64,000 nt of DNA from DASQZK01 sp963764345 (GTDB taxonomy: Bacteria; Bacteroidota; Bacteroidia; Bacteroidales; GCA-2748055): positions 62,001 through 126,000 of the forward strand of contig CAVXSF010000004.1 of assembly GCA_963764345.1 (NCBI GenBank), read 5' to 3'. A program made the translations under genes and the position numbers. Shown here one piece after another: positions 17,120 through 26,898 of the stretch; position 1 is the stretch's first letter; each line of letters begins with the position of its first letter. Under the pieces are notes generated by a model that saw only the letters and a list, made by a program, of their open reading frames with translations, was not told the DNA's origin and did no database searches.

Positions 17120-19513
17120 ATGCTGAGAAGCTTTCTCATCATATCCATCCGGAATCTTTCAAGGCAAAAAGGTTTCAGCCTGATTAATATTCTCGGGCTG
17201 ACTCTCGGACTGACAGTTGGATTCCTGATCATTCTTTACATTTTCGATGAACTCAGCTATGACCGGTTTCACAAAGATTATGACCGTATTTACCGGATAG
17301 CTATCGATGGCAAACTCGGCGAAATGCCGTTGAATGTAGCTGTCACGCCCGGTGCCCTGGGGCATACGCTTAAGAGGGAGCTCCCCGATATTGAGGACTA
17401 TACCGTATTTTTCCATGTTGGCGGAAGCCAGCTCCTGAGTGCCGGCGATAAAAAATTCTACGATAATCATATGGTGTATGCCGACACCAATTTTTTCAGG
17501 ATTTTCACTTTCAACATGATATACGGCGATCCGGTGGAGGCACTGAAAGAGCCCTATTCGGTGATCCTGACAAAAAGCGTAGCCCATAAATATTTTGGAA
17601 ACAGGAACCCTGTCGGGGAAAAAATAAAACTCAACAATCAGTATGATCTGACGGTTACCGGTGTCATCCAGGATCCTCCGTCGGAGACACATCTTGCCAT
17701 AAACCTTCTGACCTCCTTTCAGACCCTTGTGAAGGAAAGAGGACCAGGCATACTGGACGACTGGGGTAGTATGATGTACTATACCTACCTGAAGCTGAAG
17801 CCTGGCATCGATCCTATATCCTTTGAGCATAAAATCAGTGATTTTCTCAATAAGTTCGCCGGTGAGGACATGGAAAAAGAAAATATTGAAATGCATCCAT
17901 ATCTTCAGCCTGTAAAGGATATACATCTGAAATCCAATCTCATTGGGGAGATCCGCCCGAACGGCGACATTTCCTATATCTATATCCTGTTAGCCATAGC
18001 TGCCGGCATCCTGTTGATTGCCGGGGTGAATTTCATGAATCTCTCCACTGCCCGTTCATCAAACCGAGCCATGGAAGTGACCATCCGTAAGATCATGGGT
18101 GCAGGCAGAAGACAACTGATTTATCAGTTCCTTGGCGAATCGGTATTCCTTTGTCTGATGGCACTGATCTTTGCTCTGGCATTGATTGAAATCCTGCTGC
18201 CTACCTTCAACCAGATCACGGGTAAAAATATTTCCATCAACTATGTCGAAAACTGGAAGCTGCTGCTTGGTTTCGGAATGATCGCGCTTTTACTCGGCAT
18301 TTTTTCCGGAAGTTACCCTGCACTCTTCCTTTCTTCCTTAAAACCGGCGAAACTTTTAAAAACTAAATTACCAGGAAGCGGATCCAACAAATTGCTCAGG
18401 AATGTTCTGGTCTTCATTCAGTTTACCATTTCGGCCGGACTTATCGTATCGACCATAATCATCTACAGGCAGTTAAACTATATCAGGGAAAAACGGCTTG
18501 GTTTTGATAAGGACAATGTGATCACCATTTTCCTGCGCAATGAAGAAATAAAAAAGAATGCGGCTGTTCTTAAGGAAAATATCTCCTCCCTTCCGGGTGT
18601 CGAAGCTGCAAGCCTTGCCTCCTCTGTCCCGGGGATGAGTCTCTCCGGGGCCTCCTATTATCCGGAAGGATTCAACAAAGAACCCTGGCTGATCTACAAT
18701 TTCGATTCGGATGAGGATTTTATCGACAAAACACTAAAAATGAAGATTATCGAGGGGAGAAATTTTTCCAGGGATTTTCCTTCCGATACCGATGCTGTGA
18801 TCATCAATGAAACCCTGATGAAGAGGCTGAAATGGGCTGATCCTGTGGGGAAAACGATCTCAAATACAAGCGATAAAGGAAAAACCTTTCATGTCATAGG
18901 TGTGGTCAAAGATTTTCATTACCGTTCACTGCACGAAATGATCGGGCCTACGATGATCTTCTGTAAGCGTGACCGCCCCGGCTTCCTGGTTGTCAGACTG
19001 AGGCCCGGTAAGCAGGAAAGAATCATCAAAGACATTGCTGCGACATGGAATAAACTGAACCCGGAGCTACCTTTCGACTATGAATTTATGGATCAGTCAT
19101 TTATGGAGCTTTACAGTTCCGATCGAAAACTTGGGGTTCTGTTTATCTACCTCACACTGTTCGCCATTTTCATTGCTTCACTTGGATTATTGGGACTGGC
19201 GTCATACACAGCAGAAAAGCGTACCAAAGAGATCGGGATAAGAAAAGCCGTGGGAGCCAGTATATTTGAAGTCAGCAAACTGCTTTCCGTCGAATACCTG
19301 CAACTGATCCTGATCTCAAATATCGTCGCCTGGCCTCTTAGTTATTATCTTATGGAATTATGGCTCAGAGAATTCTCTTACAGAATCGTCATCCCGCTCT
19401 GGGCATTCCCGTTAACCGGTATTTTCACCCTGCTTCCTGCTCTTATCATCATCAATGCACAGACTATCAAAACTGCTGCGGCTAACCCCGTGGATGCCTT
19501 ACGGTATGAATAG
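17120..19513 (+). CDS. FtsX/MacB-type ABC transporter permease
   Basis: The 797-residue membrane protein has the two-part architecture of the large Bacteroidota FtsX-like permeases. There is a first helix (FSLINILGLTLGLTVGFLII), a periplasmic MacB_PCD domain (about residues 45-260), and a first FtsX domain with three helices and the motif NFMNLSTARSSNRAMEVTIR near residue 305. A second periplasmic domain (about 460-670) and a second FtsX domain with LGLLGLASYTAEKRTKEIGI near the end follow. Such proteins pair with a MacB-type ATPase, which is not encoded nearby. Substrate unknown. Confidence 0.9.
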   Translation: MLRSFLIISIRNLSRQKGFSLINILGLTLGLTVGFLIILYIFDELSYDRFHKDYDRIYRIAIDGKLGEMPLNVAVTPGALGHTLKRELPDIEDYTVFFHVGGSQLLSAGDKKFYDNHMVYADTNFFRIFTFNMIYGDPVEALKEPYSVILTKSVAHKYFGNRNPVGEKIKLNNQYDLTVTGVIQDPPSETHLAINLLTSFQTLVKERGPGILDDWGSMMYYTYLKLKPGIDPISFEHKISDFLNKFAGEDMEKENIEMHPYLQPVKDIHLKSNLIGEIRPNGDISYIYILLAIAAGILLIAGVNFMNLSTARSSNRAMEVTIRKIMGAGRRQLIYQFLGESVFLCLMALIFALALIEILLPTFNQITGKNISINYVENWKLLLGFGMIALLLGIFSGSYPALFLSSLKPAKLLKTKLPGSGSNKLLRNVLVFIQFTISAGLIVSTIIIYRQLNYIREKRLGFDKDNVITIFLRNEEIKKNAAVLKENISSLPGVEAASLASSVPGMSLSGASYYPEGFNKEPWLIYNFDSDEDFIDKTLKMKIIEGRNFSRDFPSDTDAVIINETLMKRLKWADPVGKTISNTSDKGKTFHVIGVVKDFHYRSLHEMIGPTMIFCKRDRPGFLVVRLRPGKQERIIKDIAATWNKLNPELPFDYEFMDQSFMELYSSDRKLGVLFIYLTLFAIFIASLGLLGLASYTAEKRTKEIGIRKAVGASIFEVSKLLSVEYLQLILISNIVAWPLSYYLMELWLREFSYRIVIPLWAFPLTGIFTLLPALIIINAQTIKTAAANPVDALRYE

Positions 19514-19792
19514 TCGTCAGTCCTGCCCAACCCTAAAACCTGAATAATGGCCTTTATTCCTTCACGATTCTGATGAATTGTGTCAACCTGTCCCCGTAAA
19601 TGGAAAAGTTTCGGGAAGATTATGAATGAGGCAGGGTTAGAGCCAGCCCGCAGGAGAAATAATAAAACATACCCTCGAAGATCATTTGATAGGATACGCT
19701 TGAAATCCCCGGGGCGTATCAAGTGCGATTAAAATCAGGCTCCGGGAAAATTTCTTTTTAATCTGTCAGGCACAGTATGACGTGAGTGATGC

Positions 19793-21838
19793 TTATTTTC
19801 TGAAATCGGGTATTGTATCCGTCCTGGTTTTGATCTGCATCTGACCAGGTAAAATCTCCTGGGTTCTCTGATCCAGTGGCACGTCCATGACGCTGATGGT
19901 AAAATCCTTATTAAACCGGACGATATTCAGGGATTGGTTTTCGAAACCGCCGTACAGTGATTTCTTCCTGAAATGATACCCTGGCATGAGTTGCCCGTCA
20001 GCGTCATTCTGAATATATTCAACAAAGCGTTTATCGGTCTTCCTTATCGCATCCAGAAATGCAAAGGTAGCATCGTGGCCCAGGAAGGCATAAGGACATC
20101 CCTTGCGGGTGGTGAACGATGGTTCGGCTTTAAATCCCTTCCGGAATTCGCTAAGAAAGGTTTTTACTTTCTGGTCATCGAAACTGTAATAATAAGGGGT
20201 AATGTATGTAAGTCGGAGTTTATGGTAGTACAGGAAGTCGGAATTGGGGAATACCGACCACTGGGGCATACCAAACACCTCGATATCGAAATTCCGAAGC
20301 TGGAAATAAAGCTGGGAGACTACAGAGGTGACGAAAGCCTCATCGGTAAACGGAATGATCACTATATTTTTTTTGTCCTTTGACAATGCCTGGGCAAGAT
20401 CTGAGGATATATCAGCCCTGGCAACATTATCATAGATGATCTCCTTAACGATCACATTTTCCGAATAGGTATAATTCTGAAGAGATTTCAGGAGCTCGTT
20501 TTTAAAATATTCGATCTTGTTCATTTCAAGGCTGTCGGCATTGTAAATAAAGATGAAATTCTTATCGAATTCCTTAGCCAGGTAACGGGCAGCCATTTTA
20601 AATTCAGTGGTATACGTGGGGTTAAGCTGGAAGAAATACGGATTTGAGGCAGTCAGGCTGTCATTGGCATAGAAGGGGCAGATTAACGGTATATGGTGGC
20701 TGAGTGAAAAATCGTTGACAATCTCAACATTCCATGAGTAAAAAGGCCCGATTATCAGGTCAACATTCCGGAAAAAAGGGGATGCCAGGATATCCCGGGT
20801 ATGGGAAGGACTTTTTTGGGTATCGAAGTAATGCACGTTCAGGGACAGTCCGCTTTTCCTGAGTGAGTCAATCGCGATAAGGCTGCCCTGCATAAATTCG
20901 AGCATATTCACCGATGCGGGGAGTTGATCGGAAGAGGCCTGATCAATGTTTTTGGCTCCCATTTCAGTATCCTCAGGATTTTCTTCCGGTTGTTCCTGTT
21001 GTTCCTTATAGCCAAAGGGTATAAGAAATGCCACATTCAGTTCTTTTCCGTGGTAATAGGGGAGCGTCTCTGCATATTGGTCAAGGGAAAGCCCCTGAAG
21101 GGTATCTGCCTGAAGCGGAGCAATTGTGTCTGCTGCCTGGTTTAGTGCCTGTTCACCTGCTCCGGCTTCAACCGTAATCCCGGGTTTAGGGATCCGGATG
21201 ATCTGCCCGGTTTTCAACCCACCCCATTGTATTTCAGGATTGTATTTTTTAATATCCCCGATGCTGACATTATAACGCTTTGAGAGTCCGAAGAGAGTAT
21301 CCCTCCTGCGGACTTTATGAAGAATAAAATCATCCGTATTGTAAACCGACTTTGCCCTGGGGATAAGAATAACCTGTCCAATCTGAAGATTGGTATAATC
21401 CAGTTCCGGATTCGCTTCCCTGATAGCTTCGGGAGAGACATTATACATTCGTGAAAGAGCAAAAATATTTTCCCCCTGTTTTAAGACATGATAGATAAAC
21501 TGCGTGGTATCGGCATTCCCGGCAGCAGCAGAAGGACGGTCAGGAACCTGTTCAGGTATTTTCAGCATCTGCCCTACCTGGAGACCTGAATACACTCCCG
21601 GGTTTTCAATAGCGATGTCTTTTTCAGTCACATCATAGGCTTTGCTTATTGAAAACAGGGTTTGTCCGGGTTTTACAACATGAATGAAGTAGACTTTCCC
21701 TTCAATAATAACCTTATTATCTGATTTTTTAACCGTTACCGGTTCCTGTGCTGAAAGCACAAAAGGCAGGCTGGAGATCACGAAAATGAGGAGCAAGGTC
21801 AGGACCTTTTTATTCACCTTCATATATTTTATGTTCAA
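19793..21838 (-). CDS. LysM-repeat protein with periplasmic-binding-like domain
   Basis: The 681-residue exported protein has a signal sequence and three LysM repeats at about residues 50-95, 112-157 and 168-213, for example HVVKPGQTLFSISKAYDVTE, HVLKQGENIFALSRMYNVSP and HKVRRRDTLFGLSKRYNVSI. LysM modules bind peptidoglycan GlcNAc chains. From about residue 265 to 660 it has a type 1 periplasmic-binding fold (LNVAFLIPFGYKEQQ, DLIIGPFYSWNVEIVN, VVIIPFTDEAFVTSVVSQLY-like segment). This combination is common in Bacteroidota, but its function is not established; a wall-associated sensor or binding role is inferred. A second possible start is the Met at residue 6. Confidence 0.85.
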   Translation of the reverse strand: MNIKYMKVNKKVLTLLLIFVISSLPFVLSAQEPVTVKKSDNKVIIEGKVYFIHVVKPGQTLFSISKAYDVTEKDIAIENPGVYSGLQVGQMLKIPEQVPDRPSAAAGNADTTQFIYHVLKQGENIFALSRMYNVSPEAIREANPELDYTNLQIGQVILIPRAKSVYNTDDFILHKVRRRDTLFGLSKRYNVSIGDIKKYNPEIQWGGLKTGQIIRIPKPGITVEAGAGEQALNQAADTIAPLQADTLQGLSLDQYAETLPYYHGKELNVAFLIPFGYKEQQEQPEENPEDTEMGAKNIDQASSDQLPASVNMLEFMQGSLIAIDSLRKSGLSLNVHYFDTQKSPSHTRDILASPFFRNVDLIIGPFYSWNVEIVNDFSLSHHIPLICPFYANDSLTASNPYFFQLNPTYTTEFKMAARYLAKEFDKNFIFIYNADSLEMNKIEYFKNELLKSLQNYTYSENVIVKEIIYDNVARADISSDLAQALSKDKKNIVIIPFTDEAFVTSVVSQLYFQLRNFDIEVFGMPQWSVFPNSDFLYYHKLRLTYITPYYYSFDDQKVKTFLSEFRKGFKAEPSFTTRKGCPYAFLGHDATFAFLDAIRKTDKRFVEYIQNDADGQLMPGYHFRKKSLYGGFENQSLNIVRFNKDFTISVMDVPLDQRTQEILPGQMQIKTRTDTIPDFRK

Positions 21839-21988
21839 GATTCATTTTTATTCTTTCAAGATATCATCCTGTTGATCACAAATTAACCGGTAGATCCGGA
21901 AATTCATGCATGATTGCACACAAGCCGCACAAACTCATGTTTCACTGGAATGCTTCAGTGATAATAAACAGTTTTTTAACCCGAAATA

Positions 21989-22937
21989 TTACAGGGTTTT
22001 CAAATATTTCGAAATATTTGAAAAGATTCTGTCTTCGATTTTTGCTGTTTCAGCTTTTCTGAATGATTCACCGGTGATTTTTTCGTAGAGCTCGATATAC
22101 CGGTCGGAGACCTGGTTCACAAAATCATCAGGCATTTCGGGCATTTTCTGTCCGGTCTTGTCCCTGGAAACCTCTTTCAATGAGCCATTGTCTGACAAAC
22201 TCCTTTGAAAGTTGCCTTTGTGCTTCACCCCGGGCCTGTCTTTCTTCGTATCCGTCGGCATAGAAATACCGTGATGAGTCGGGGGTATGGATTTCATCGA
22301 TCAGGACGATTTTATCACCCATTTTTCCGAATTCATATTTTGTATCGACCAGGATCAGACCTTTATCTGCTGCCATTTCGGTTCCGCGGCTGAACAGTTT
22401 CATGGTATAATCTTCCATCACTGCGTAATCGTCTGCTGAAACCAGTCCCTGACCAATGATCTCCTGTTTGGAGATATCCAGATCGTGTCCTTCGTCGGCT
22501 TTCGTGGTAGGGGTAATGATGGGAACGGGAAGACGGTCATGTTCCTTCAGCCCTTCCGGAAGAGGAACCCCGCAGAGTTCGCGTTTGCCGGCCTTGTATT
22601 CTCTCCAGGCATGACCGGTAAGATAAGCCCTGATAACCATTTCGACCTTAAAGGGTTCGGCAAAGTGTCCGATGGTAACCATCGGATCGGGACTGGCCAG
22701 TTTCCAGTTCGGAACGATATCTGCCGTAGCATCGAGAAATCTTGTAGCAATCTGGTTCAGGACCTGTCCCTTAAACGGAATTCCTTTGGGAAGAACCACG
22801 TCGAAAGCTGAGATCCGGTCGCTCACAACCATGACAAGGTATTTACCATTAATATTATAAACATCTCTGACCTTTCCCTTATAGAGACTTTTCTGTCCGG
22901 GGAATTGAAATGAAGTACTGATAATTGCCTGATTCAT
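21989..22937 (-). pseudogene. purC: SAICAR synthetase, frame broken by one extra base near the C terminus
   Basis: Residues 1-260 read as phosphoribosylaminoimidazole-succinocarboxamide synthase: YKGKVRDVYNINGKYLVMVV, SDRISAFDVVLPKGIPFKGQ, RAYLTGHAWREY and LILVDTKYEFG. The frame stops soon after LIERGFQGQ. The missing end (GQKMPEMPDDFVNQ, RYIELYEKITGESF) is in the neighbouring frame. Omitting one base of the run at 22162-22164 (CCC on +) gives GFQDKTGQKMPEM and a 315-residue enzyme, the normal length. The protein makes SAICAR in purine synthesis and is normally needed for growth, so an assembly error is more likely than a dead gene. phoH lies 18 bp upstream on the same strand. Confidence 0.93.
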
Positions 22938-22955
22938 GAATATAGGTTTTGATCG

Positions 22956-23915
22956 TTATAATTCTTCTGTTTCTCCATAGTTCCTGTAAGCCTCAACGAT
23001 CTGTTTCACAAGACGGTGTCTGACGATATCCCTTTCATCAAAATGAATCATTGAAATGCCACGGATCCCTGAAAGTACTTTTTCAGCCATGATAAGTCCG
23101 GATTCATATTTCCTCGGCAGATCAATCTGGGTTATATCACCGGTAACGATAAACTTTGCGTTACGGCCCATTCTGGTCAGGAACATTTTTAGCTGGTTCC
23201 CTGTGGCATTCTGGGCCTCATCAAGGATCACGAAGGCGTTATCGAGAGTACGACCCCGCATGTAAGCCAGGGGAGCGATCTGAATAATGCCTTCCTCGGT
23301 GAATGATTTCAGTTTCTTTGAGGGAATCATATCATTGAGTGCATCGTAGAGCGGCTGAAGATAAGGATCGAGTTTTTCCTTGAGGTCACCGGGAAGGAAA
23401 CCGAGTCTTTCACCAGCTTCAACGGCCGGCCTGGTGAGAATGATCTTTCGCACCTCCCTGAGTTTAAGGGATCTTACAGCCAGTGCTATGGCGGTGTAGG
23501 TCTTTCCCGTACCTGCCGGCCCGATAGCCAGCATCAGGTCGTTCTTCAGGCATTCCTCCACCAGTTTCTTCTGGTTCACCGTCTGGGCCCTGATCGGTTT
23601 GCCGCTTTCGCCGTAAAGCAGCACATCCATGTCTTCCGGTTTACTTGCCAGGATCGCCGAAGTGTCTTCAGACAGCAATTCGTCAATATCTTCAGGTGAA
23701 ATATCATTAAAGCGGTTGATGTAAGTGATCAACTGATCGACCTTCTCCTCAAAACGTTGAATTTCCGTCTGCTCTCCACTGATCATGATGGCATTTCCCC
23801 GTGATACAATCCTTAGTTTTGGAAAATGTTGTTTCAACCGGTCAAAGCGATTATTGTTCACACCAAAAAAGTCGATTGGGTCTATGCCTTCCAAATATAT
23901 GGTCTTTTCAATCAT
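22956..23915 (-). CDS. phoH: PhoH-family ATPase
   Basis: The 319-residue protein has a P-loop (AIGPAGTGKTYTAIALAV) at about residues 137-150 and a Walker B-like segment AFVILDEAQNATGNQLKMFL near 230, with FIVTGDITQIDLPR following. N-terminal to these is a short region (about residues 20-95) resembling the KH-like extension of bacterial PhoH proteins. PhoH proteins are cytoplasmic RNA-associated ATPases linked to ribosome/RNA metabolism; the exact role is unsettled. It leads into purC on the same strand and is divergent from the SAM hydrolase gene. Confidence 0.93.
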   Translation of the reverse strand: MIEKTIYLEGIDPIDFFGVNNNRFDRLKQHFPKLRIVSRGNAIMISGEQTEIQRFEEKVDQLITYINRFNDISPEDIDELLSEDTSAILASKPEDMDVLLYGESGKPIRAQTVNQKKLVEECLKNDLMLAIGPAGTGKTYTAIALAVRSLKLREVRKIILTRPAVEAGERLGFLPGDLKEKLDPYLQPLYDALNDMIPSKKLKSFTEEGIIQIAPLAYMRGRTLDNAFVILDEAQNATGNQLKMFLTRMGRNAKFIVTGDITQIDLPRKYESGLIMAEKVLSGIRGISMIHFDERDIVRHRLVKQIVEAYRNYGETEEL

Positions 23916-23934
23916 AAAATTGAATAATAATCAC

Positions 23935-23942
23935 TACTTTTG
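23935..23942 (+). promoter_or_regulatory. Candidate -7 promoter element for the SAM hydrolase gene
   Basis: TACTTTTG matches TAnnTTTG and lies 60 bp before the start codon in the divergent gap between phoH and the SAM hydrolase gene. No convincing -33 element was found at the usual spacing. Confidence 0.4.
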
Positions 23943-24001
23943 AAGCCATACAAAATAAGTCTATTTTTTTAAGAATTCAATACATAAACCTTACATAGTT
24001 T

Positions 24002-24799
24002 GTGTCAGAAATGCCTGTAATCACGCTTACATCCGACTGGAACGCCATGGATTTTTATGCAGGGGCAATCAAAGGCCGGATTCACAGGCTCACTCCCTCC
24101 GCAAGCATCGTAGATATTACACATAGCATTAAACCGTTTAACACCACCCAGGCTGCATTTGTTCTCCGCAACGCCTGGCTCAGTTTCCCCGAAGGAACCA
24201 TTCACCTGATCCTTGTCAACACCGAACCGGCCGACAATAATCCCGTGCTGGTTGTTAAAGCCAGGGGGCAATATTTCATTGGAACAGACAACGGTGTATT
24301 CAGTCTTATCCTGGGAGGTGAGCTGGAGATGGCAATAAAGTTAAAACAGCCTGAGGAAAAGGTCCCGAAAAGTTTCACGGCGCTCGTCATGTTCACACAG
24401 GCTGCCGCACATCTTTCGGAAGGCGGAAAGATAGAAGACCTGGGTGAAAAAGTGGCTTCATACCTTGAACGTGTGCCCCTCAGACCTACCATCGAAGAAA
24501 AGGCGATCACCGGCAGCGTGATCTATATCGACTCTTACCAGAATGCCATCACCAATATTTCCAGAGACCTCTTCGAGAGGGTGGCACACGGACGAAAATT
24601 TGAACTTTTTGTACAAAGCAAACATTATAAGATCACGGAACTTAACGAGAGATATAACGAAGTTCAGGCAGGCGATCTGCTGGCCCTCTTCAACTCCCTG
24701 GGATTACTGGAGATCGCCATCAATAACGGTAATGCAGCCCGCCTTCTGAATCTTGACCATAAATCCACTGTTAGAATAGAGTTCCTGGATGTAAAATAA
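24002..24799 (+). CDS. SAM hydrolase / hydroxide adenosyltransferase (DUF62 family)
   Basis: The 265-residue product starts at GTG 24002, or at the ATG three codons later. Family features are ITLTSDWNAMDFYAGAIKGR (N-terminal Asp-rich active-site loop), IVDITHSIKPFNTTQAAFVL, IGTDNGVFSLIL and a C-terminal beta domain with GSVIYIDSYQNAITNIS. Members use a water-derived hydroxide to split S-adenosylmethionine into adenosine and methionine. mazG follows after 8 bp, indicating cotranscription. Confidence 0.9.
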   Translation: MSEMPVITLTSDWNAMDFYAGAIKGRIHRLTPSASIVDITHSIKPFNTTQAAFVLRNAWLSFPEGTIHLILVNTEPADNNPVLVVKARGQYFIGTDNGVFSLILGGELEMAIKLKQPEEKVPKSFTALVMFTQAAAHLSEGGKIEDLGEKVASYLERVPLRPTIEEKAITGSVIYIDSYQNAITNISRDLFERVAHGRKFELFVQSKHYKITELNERYNEVQAGDLLALFNSLGLLEIAINNGNAARLLNLDHKSTVRIEFLDVK

Positions 24800-24807
24800 G
24801 GACGGAC

Positions 24808-25590
24808 ATGAATAATCTTGATGAGAAACTGAAGGCTTTTGAACGATTGCTGGATATCATGGATGAGTTGAGAGAAAAATGTCCATGGGACAGGCAACAG
24901 ACCCTTGAAAGCCTGAGAAACCTGACCATTGAAGAGACATATGAACTTGCCGACGCCATCAGCGAGGAAGATTTTGAGGATATTAAAAAAGAACTGGGCG
25001 ACCTGATGTTGCATATCGTTTTCTATTCCAAAATCGGATCCGAAAACCGGCTGTTCGATATTGCAGACGTCATAAATGGATTGAATGAAAAACTGATATT
25101 CAGGCATCCCCATATATTCGGCGATGTAAAGGTCAATACCGCCAGTGAAGTGGTCGAAAACTGGGAGCAGCTAAAACGGAAGGAAGGTCATAAGTCGGTG
25201 CTGGGGGGTGTTCCCAAATCATTGCCCGCCATGATCAAAGCCAACCGCATTCAGGAGAAAGCCAGAGCAGTGGGATTCGACTGGGATGAGCCGCACCAGA
25301 TCTGGGATAAGGTCAAGGAAGAAATAGAAGAACTTGAGCAGGCTTCCGCGGAAGGTGATCCTGAAAAAATCCGGGCTGAATTTGGTGACCTTTTATTCTC
25401 GCTCATCAATACCGCCCGGCTATATGAGGTCGACCCTGAAACTGCCCTCGAAAAAACAAACCGCAAATTCATGAAGAGATTCCGCTTCCTGGAAAAACAA
25501 ACCCTCGAAAAAGGCCTCGACCTAAGGGATATGACTCTCGATGAGATGAATGTGATATGGGAAAAGGCCAAGGCGTTTGATGATAAATAA
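24808..25590 (+). CDS. mazG: Nucleoside triphosphate pyrophosphohydrolase MazG
   Basis: The 260-residue protein has two tandem MazG helical domains. The first (about residues 5-110) begins with LDIMDELREKCPWDRQQTLE and contains EETYELADAI and ELGDLMLHIVFYSKI. The second (about 135-250) contains KEEIEELEQA and EFGDLLFSLINTARLYEVDP. The paired E-x-x-E and E-x-x-D motifs coordinate Mg2+. MazG hydrolyses non-canonical or excess NTPs to NMP plus pyrophosphate, cleaning the nucleotide pool. Length matches E. coli MazG. Confidence 0.95.
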   Translation: MNNLDEKLKAFERLLDIMDELREKCPWDRQQTLESLRNLTIEETYELADAISEEDFEDIKKELGDLMLHIVFYSKIGSENRLFDIADVINGLNEKLIFRHPHIFGDVKVNTASEVVENWEQLKRKEGHKSVLGGVPKSLPAMIKANRIQEKARAVGFDWDEPHQIWDKVKEEIEELEQASAEGDPEKIRAEFGDLLFSLINTARLYEVDPETALEKTNRKFMKRFRFLEKQTLEKGLDLRDMTLDEMNVIWEKAKAFDDK

Positions 25591-25676
25591 GATTGACAGC
25601 TGCCGGAAATCTCAGGACTGACAAATTAAATCTTATACCGGGTTATGGTCATCCCCGGCATTTCTAACCTTGCATT

Positions 25677-26147
25677 TCAGTCCTCTGGTTCCTGGTCTGC
25701 GGCTGTCCCTTCCTCAGTTTTTTCTTCCCCAACATTTTCTTCTCCAGCTTCTGCTTCCGGTTCCGAAGCGATCAGCATCCCCTGTTCATGCAACAGATTA
25801 TACCAGCTGAACACTTTTTTGATATCGGAAACATAAACCCTGTCCTGGTCATAATCGGGCAATATTTCAGTAAAATAAGCCTTTAACCGGGAAGTCTCCT
25901 CCCTCGAAAGTATCGTTTGCCCGCCATTTTCCTTTTCCCATATCCTGTCAAAAACCTCGGAAAGTTTGACCTCACTGTCCGCCGTAAAAATGGCGATATC
26001 ATCAAGGGCGCTTACTTTATCGGTTGCATAAGCAGGGATCCGTTTTTTATCGATGACCGATTCGACAATGATGCCATTTTTAGCCTGAGATACAAATTTG
26101 TACAATCCTGGTTTACCTGAGATGGAAAGAATGTCTTTTAAATTCAT
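25677..26147 (-). CDS. DUF5606 family protein
   Basis: The 156-residue protein begins MNLKDILSISGKPGLYKFVS, the conserved start of the Bacteroidota-specific DUF5606 family. GIIVESVIDKKRIPAYATDK and VSALDDIAIFT follow. The last ~30 residues are an acidic Glu/Ala tail (EAEAGEENVGEEKTEEG). No function is established. It lies 13 bp downstream of the DnaJ-domain gene on the same strand. Confidence 0.85.
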   Translation of the reverse strand: MNLKDILSISGKPGLYKFVSQAKNGIIVESVIDKKRIPAYATDKVSALDDIAIFTADSEVKLSEVFDRIWEKENGGQTILSREETSRLKAYFTEILPDYDQDRVYVSDIKKVFSWYNLLHEQGMLIASEPEAEAGEENVGEEKTEEGTAADQEPED

Positions 26148-26160
26148 GATTCAGTATTAA

Positions 26161-26886
26161 TTAAATAAATCCTTTTTCTTTTTTAATTTTTTCATATGCT
26201 TCGTTGACCTTTTGAAACTTATCATTCGCAGCTGCTTTGAAATCCTCGCCGAGATAGGATACCTTATCGGGATGGTACTTCAAAGCCATTTGCCTGTATG
26301 CTTTCTTCACTTCCTCGGTGCTGGCGTCCCTGGTTATTCCCAGTATTTTATACGACGCTTCCGTACTGTCGACGAACATTGACATGATGGAATTTGTATC
26401 CTGACTGCTGAGTCCGAGATAGCCTGCGATCTTTTTCAGCATGTTGAGTTCACTGGGATCGACGCGTCCGTCGGCGTTAGCAATGCCGAAAAGAAAATGC
26501 AGCATCTGCAGCCGGGATGAGTAATCGAGCCGGTTTCTGATCTGGCCGGAAACCTCACTGATGTTTATATCCTGTTTCAGTAGGTCGCGGAGCATCATAA
26601 TAGCCTCACCTGCAGCACCTTCACCGAAGTTCTGTACAAAATATGCCTTAACGTAATCGAGTTCCGAACGTACGACTTTGCCGTCGGCTTTCATCACAGC
26701 GGCAACCAGAACAAGCATACTAAGGGCAAAGTCGCCCGTAGTAGTGGGTCCCTGTTGACGGTCGGTAAAGATTTGGCCGCCTTTGTTTTCAAACAAACTT
26801 CCCAGCATAAATCCGAAAACGCCCCCAAGCGGCCCGAAAAATGCCCAACCCAGACCACCTGCTATCCATTTTGCAAATTTCTCCAT
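26161..26886 (-). CDS. TerB-like plus DnaJ-domain protein (DjlA-like)
   Basis: The 241-residue protein starts with a Gly-rich hydrophobic segment (WIAGGLGWAFFGPLGGVFGF) likely to be membrane associated. It continues with a TerB-like helical domain (about residues 50-160; MLVLVAAVMKADGKVVRSEL, FGIANADGRVDPSELNMLKK) and ends in a J domain (about 175-240) with the diagnostic HPD in ALKYHPDKVSYLG. This is the DjlA/TerB-J co-chaperone layout, stimulating DnaK at the membrane. It sits between coaE and the DUF5606 gene. Confidence 0.9.
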   Translation of the reverse strand: MEKFAKWIAGGLGWAFFGPLGGVFGFMLGSLFENKGGQIFTDRQQGPTTTGDFALSMLVLVAAVMKADGKVVRSELDYVKAYFVQNFGEGAAGEAIMMLRDLLKQDINISEVSGQIRNRLDYSSRLQMLHFLFGIANADGRVDPSELNMLKKIAGYLGLSSQDTNSIMSMFVDSTEASYKILGITRDASTEEVKKAYRQMALKYHPDKVSYLGEDFKAAANDKFQKVNEAYEKIKKEKGFI

Positions 26887-26898
26887 ATCAGTATAAAA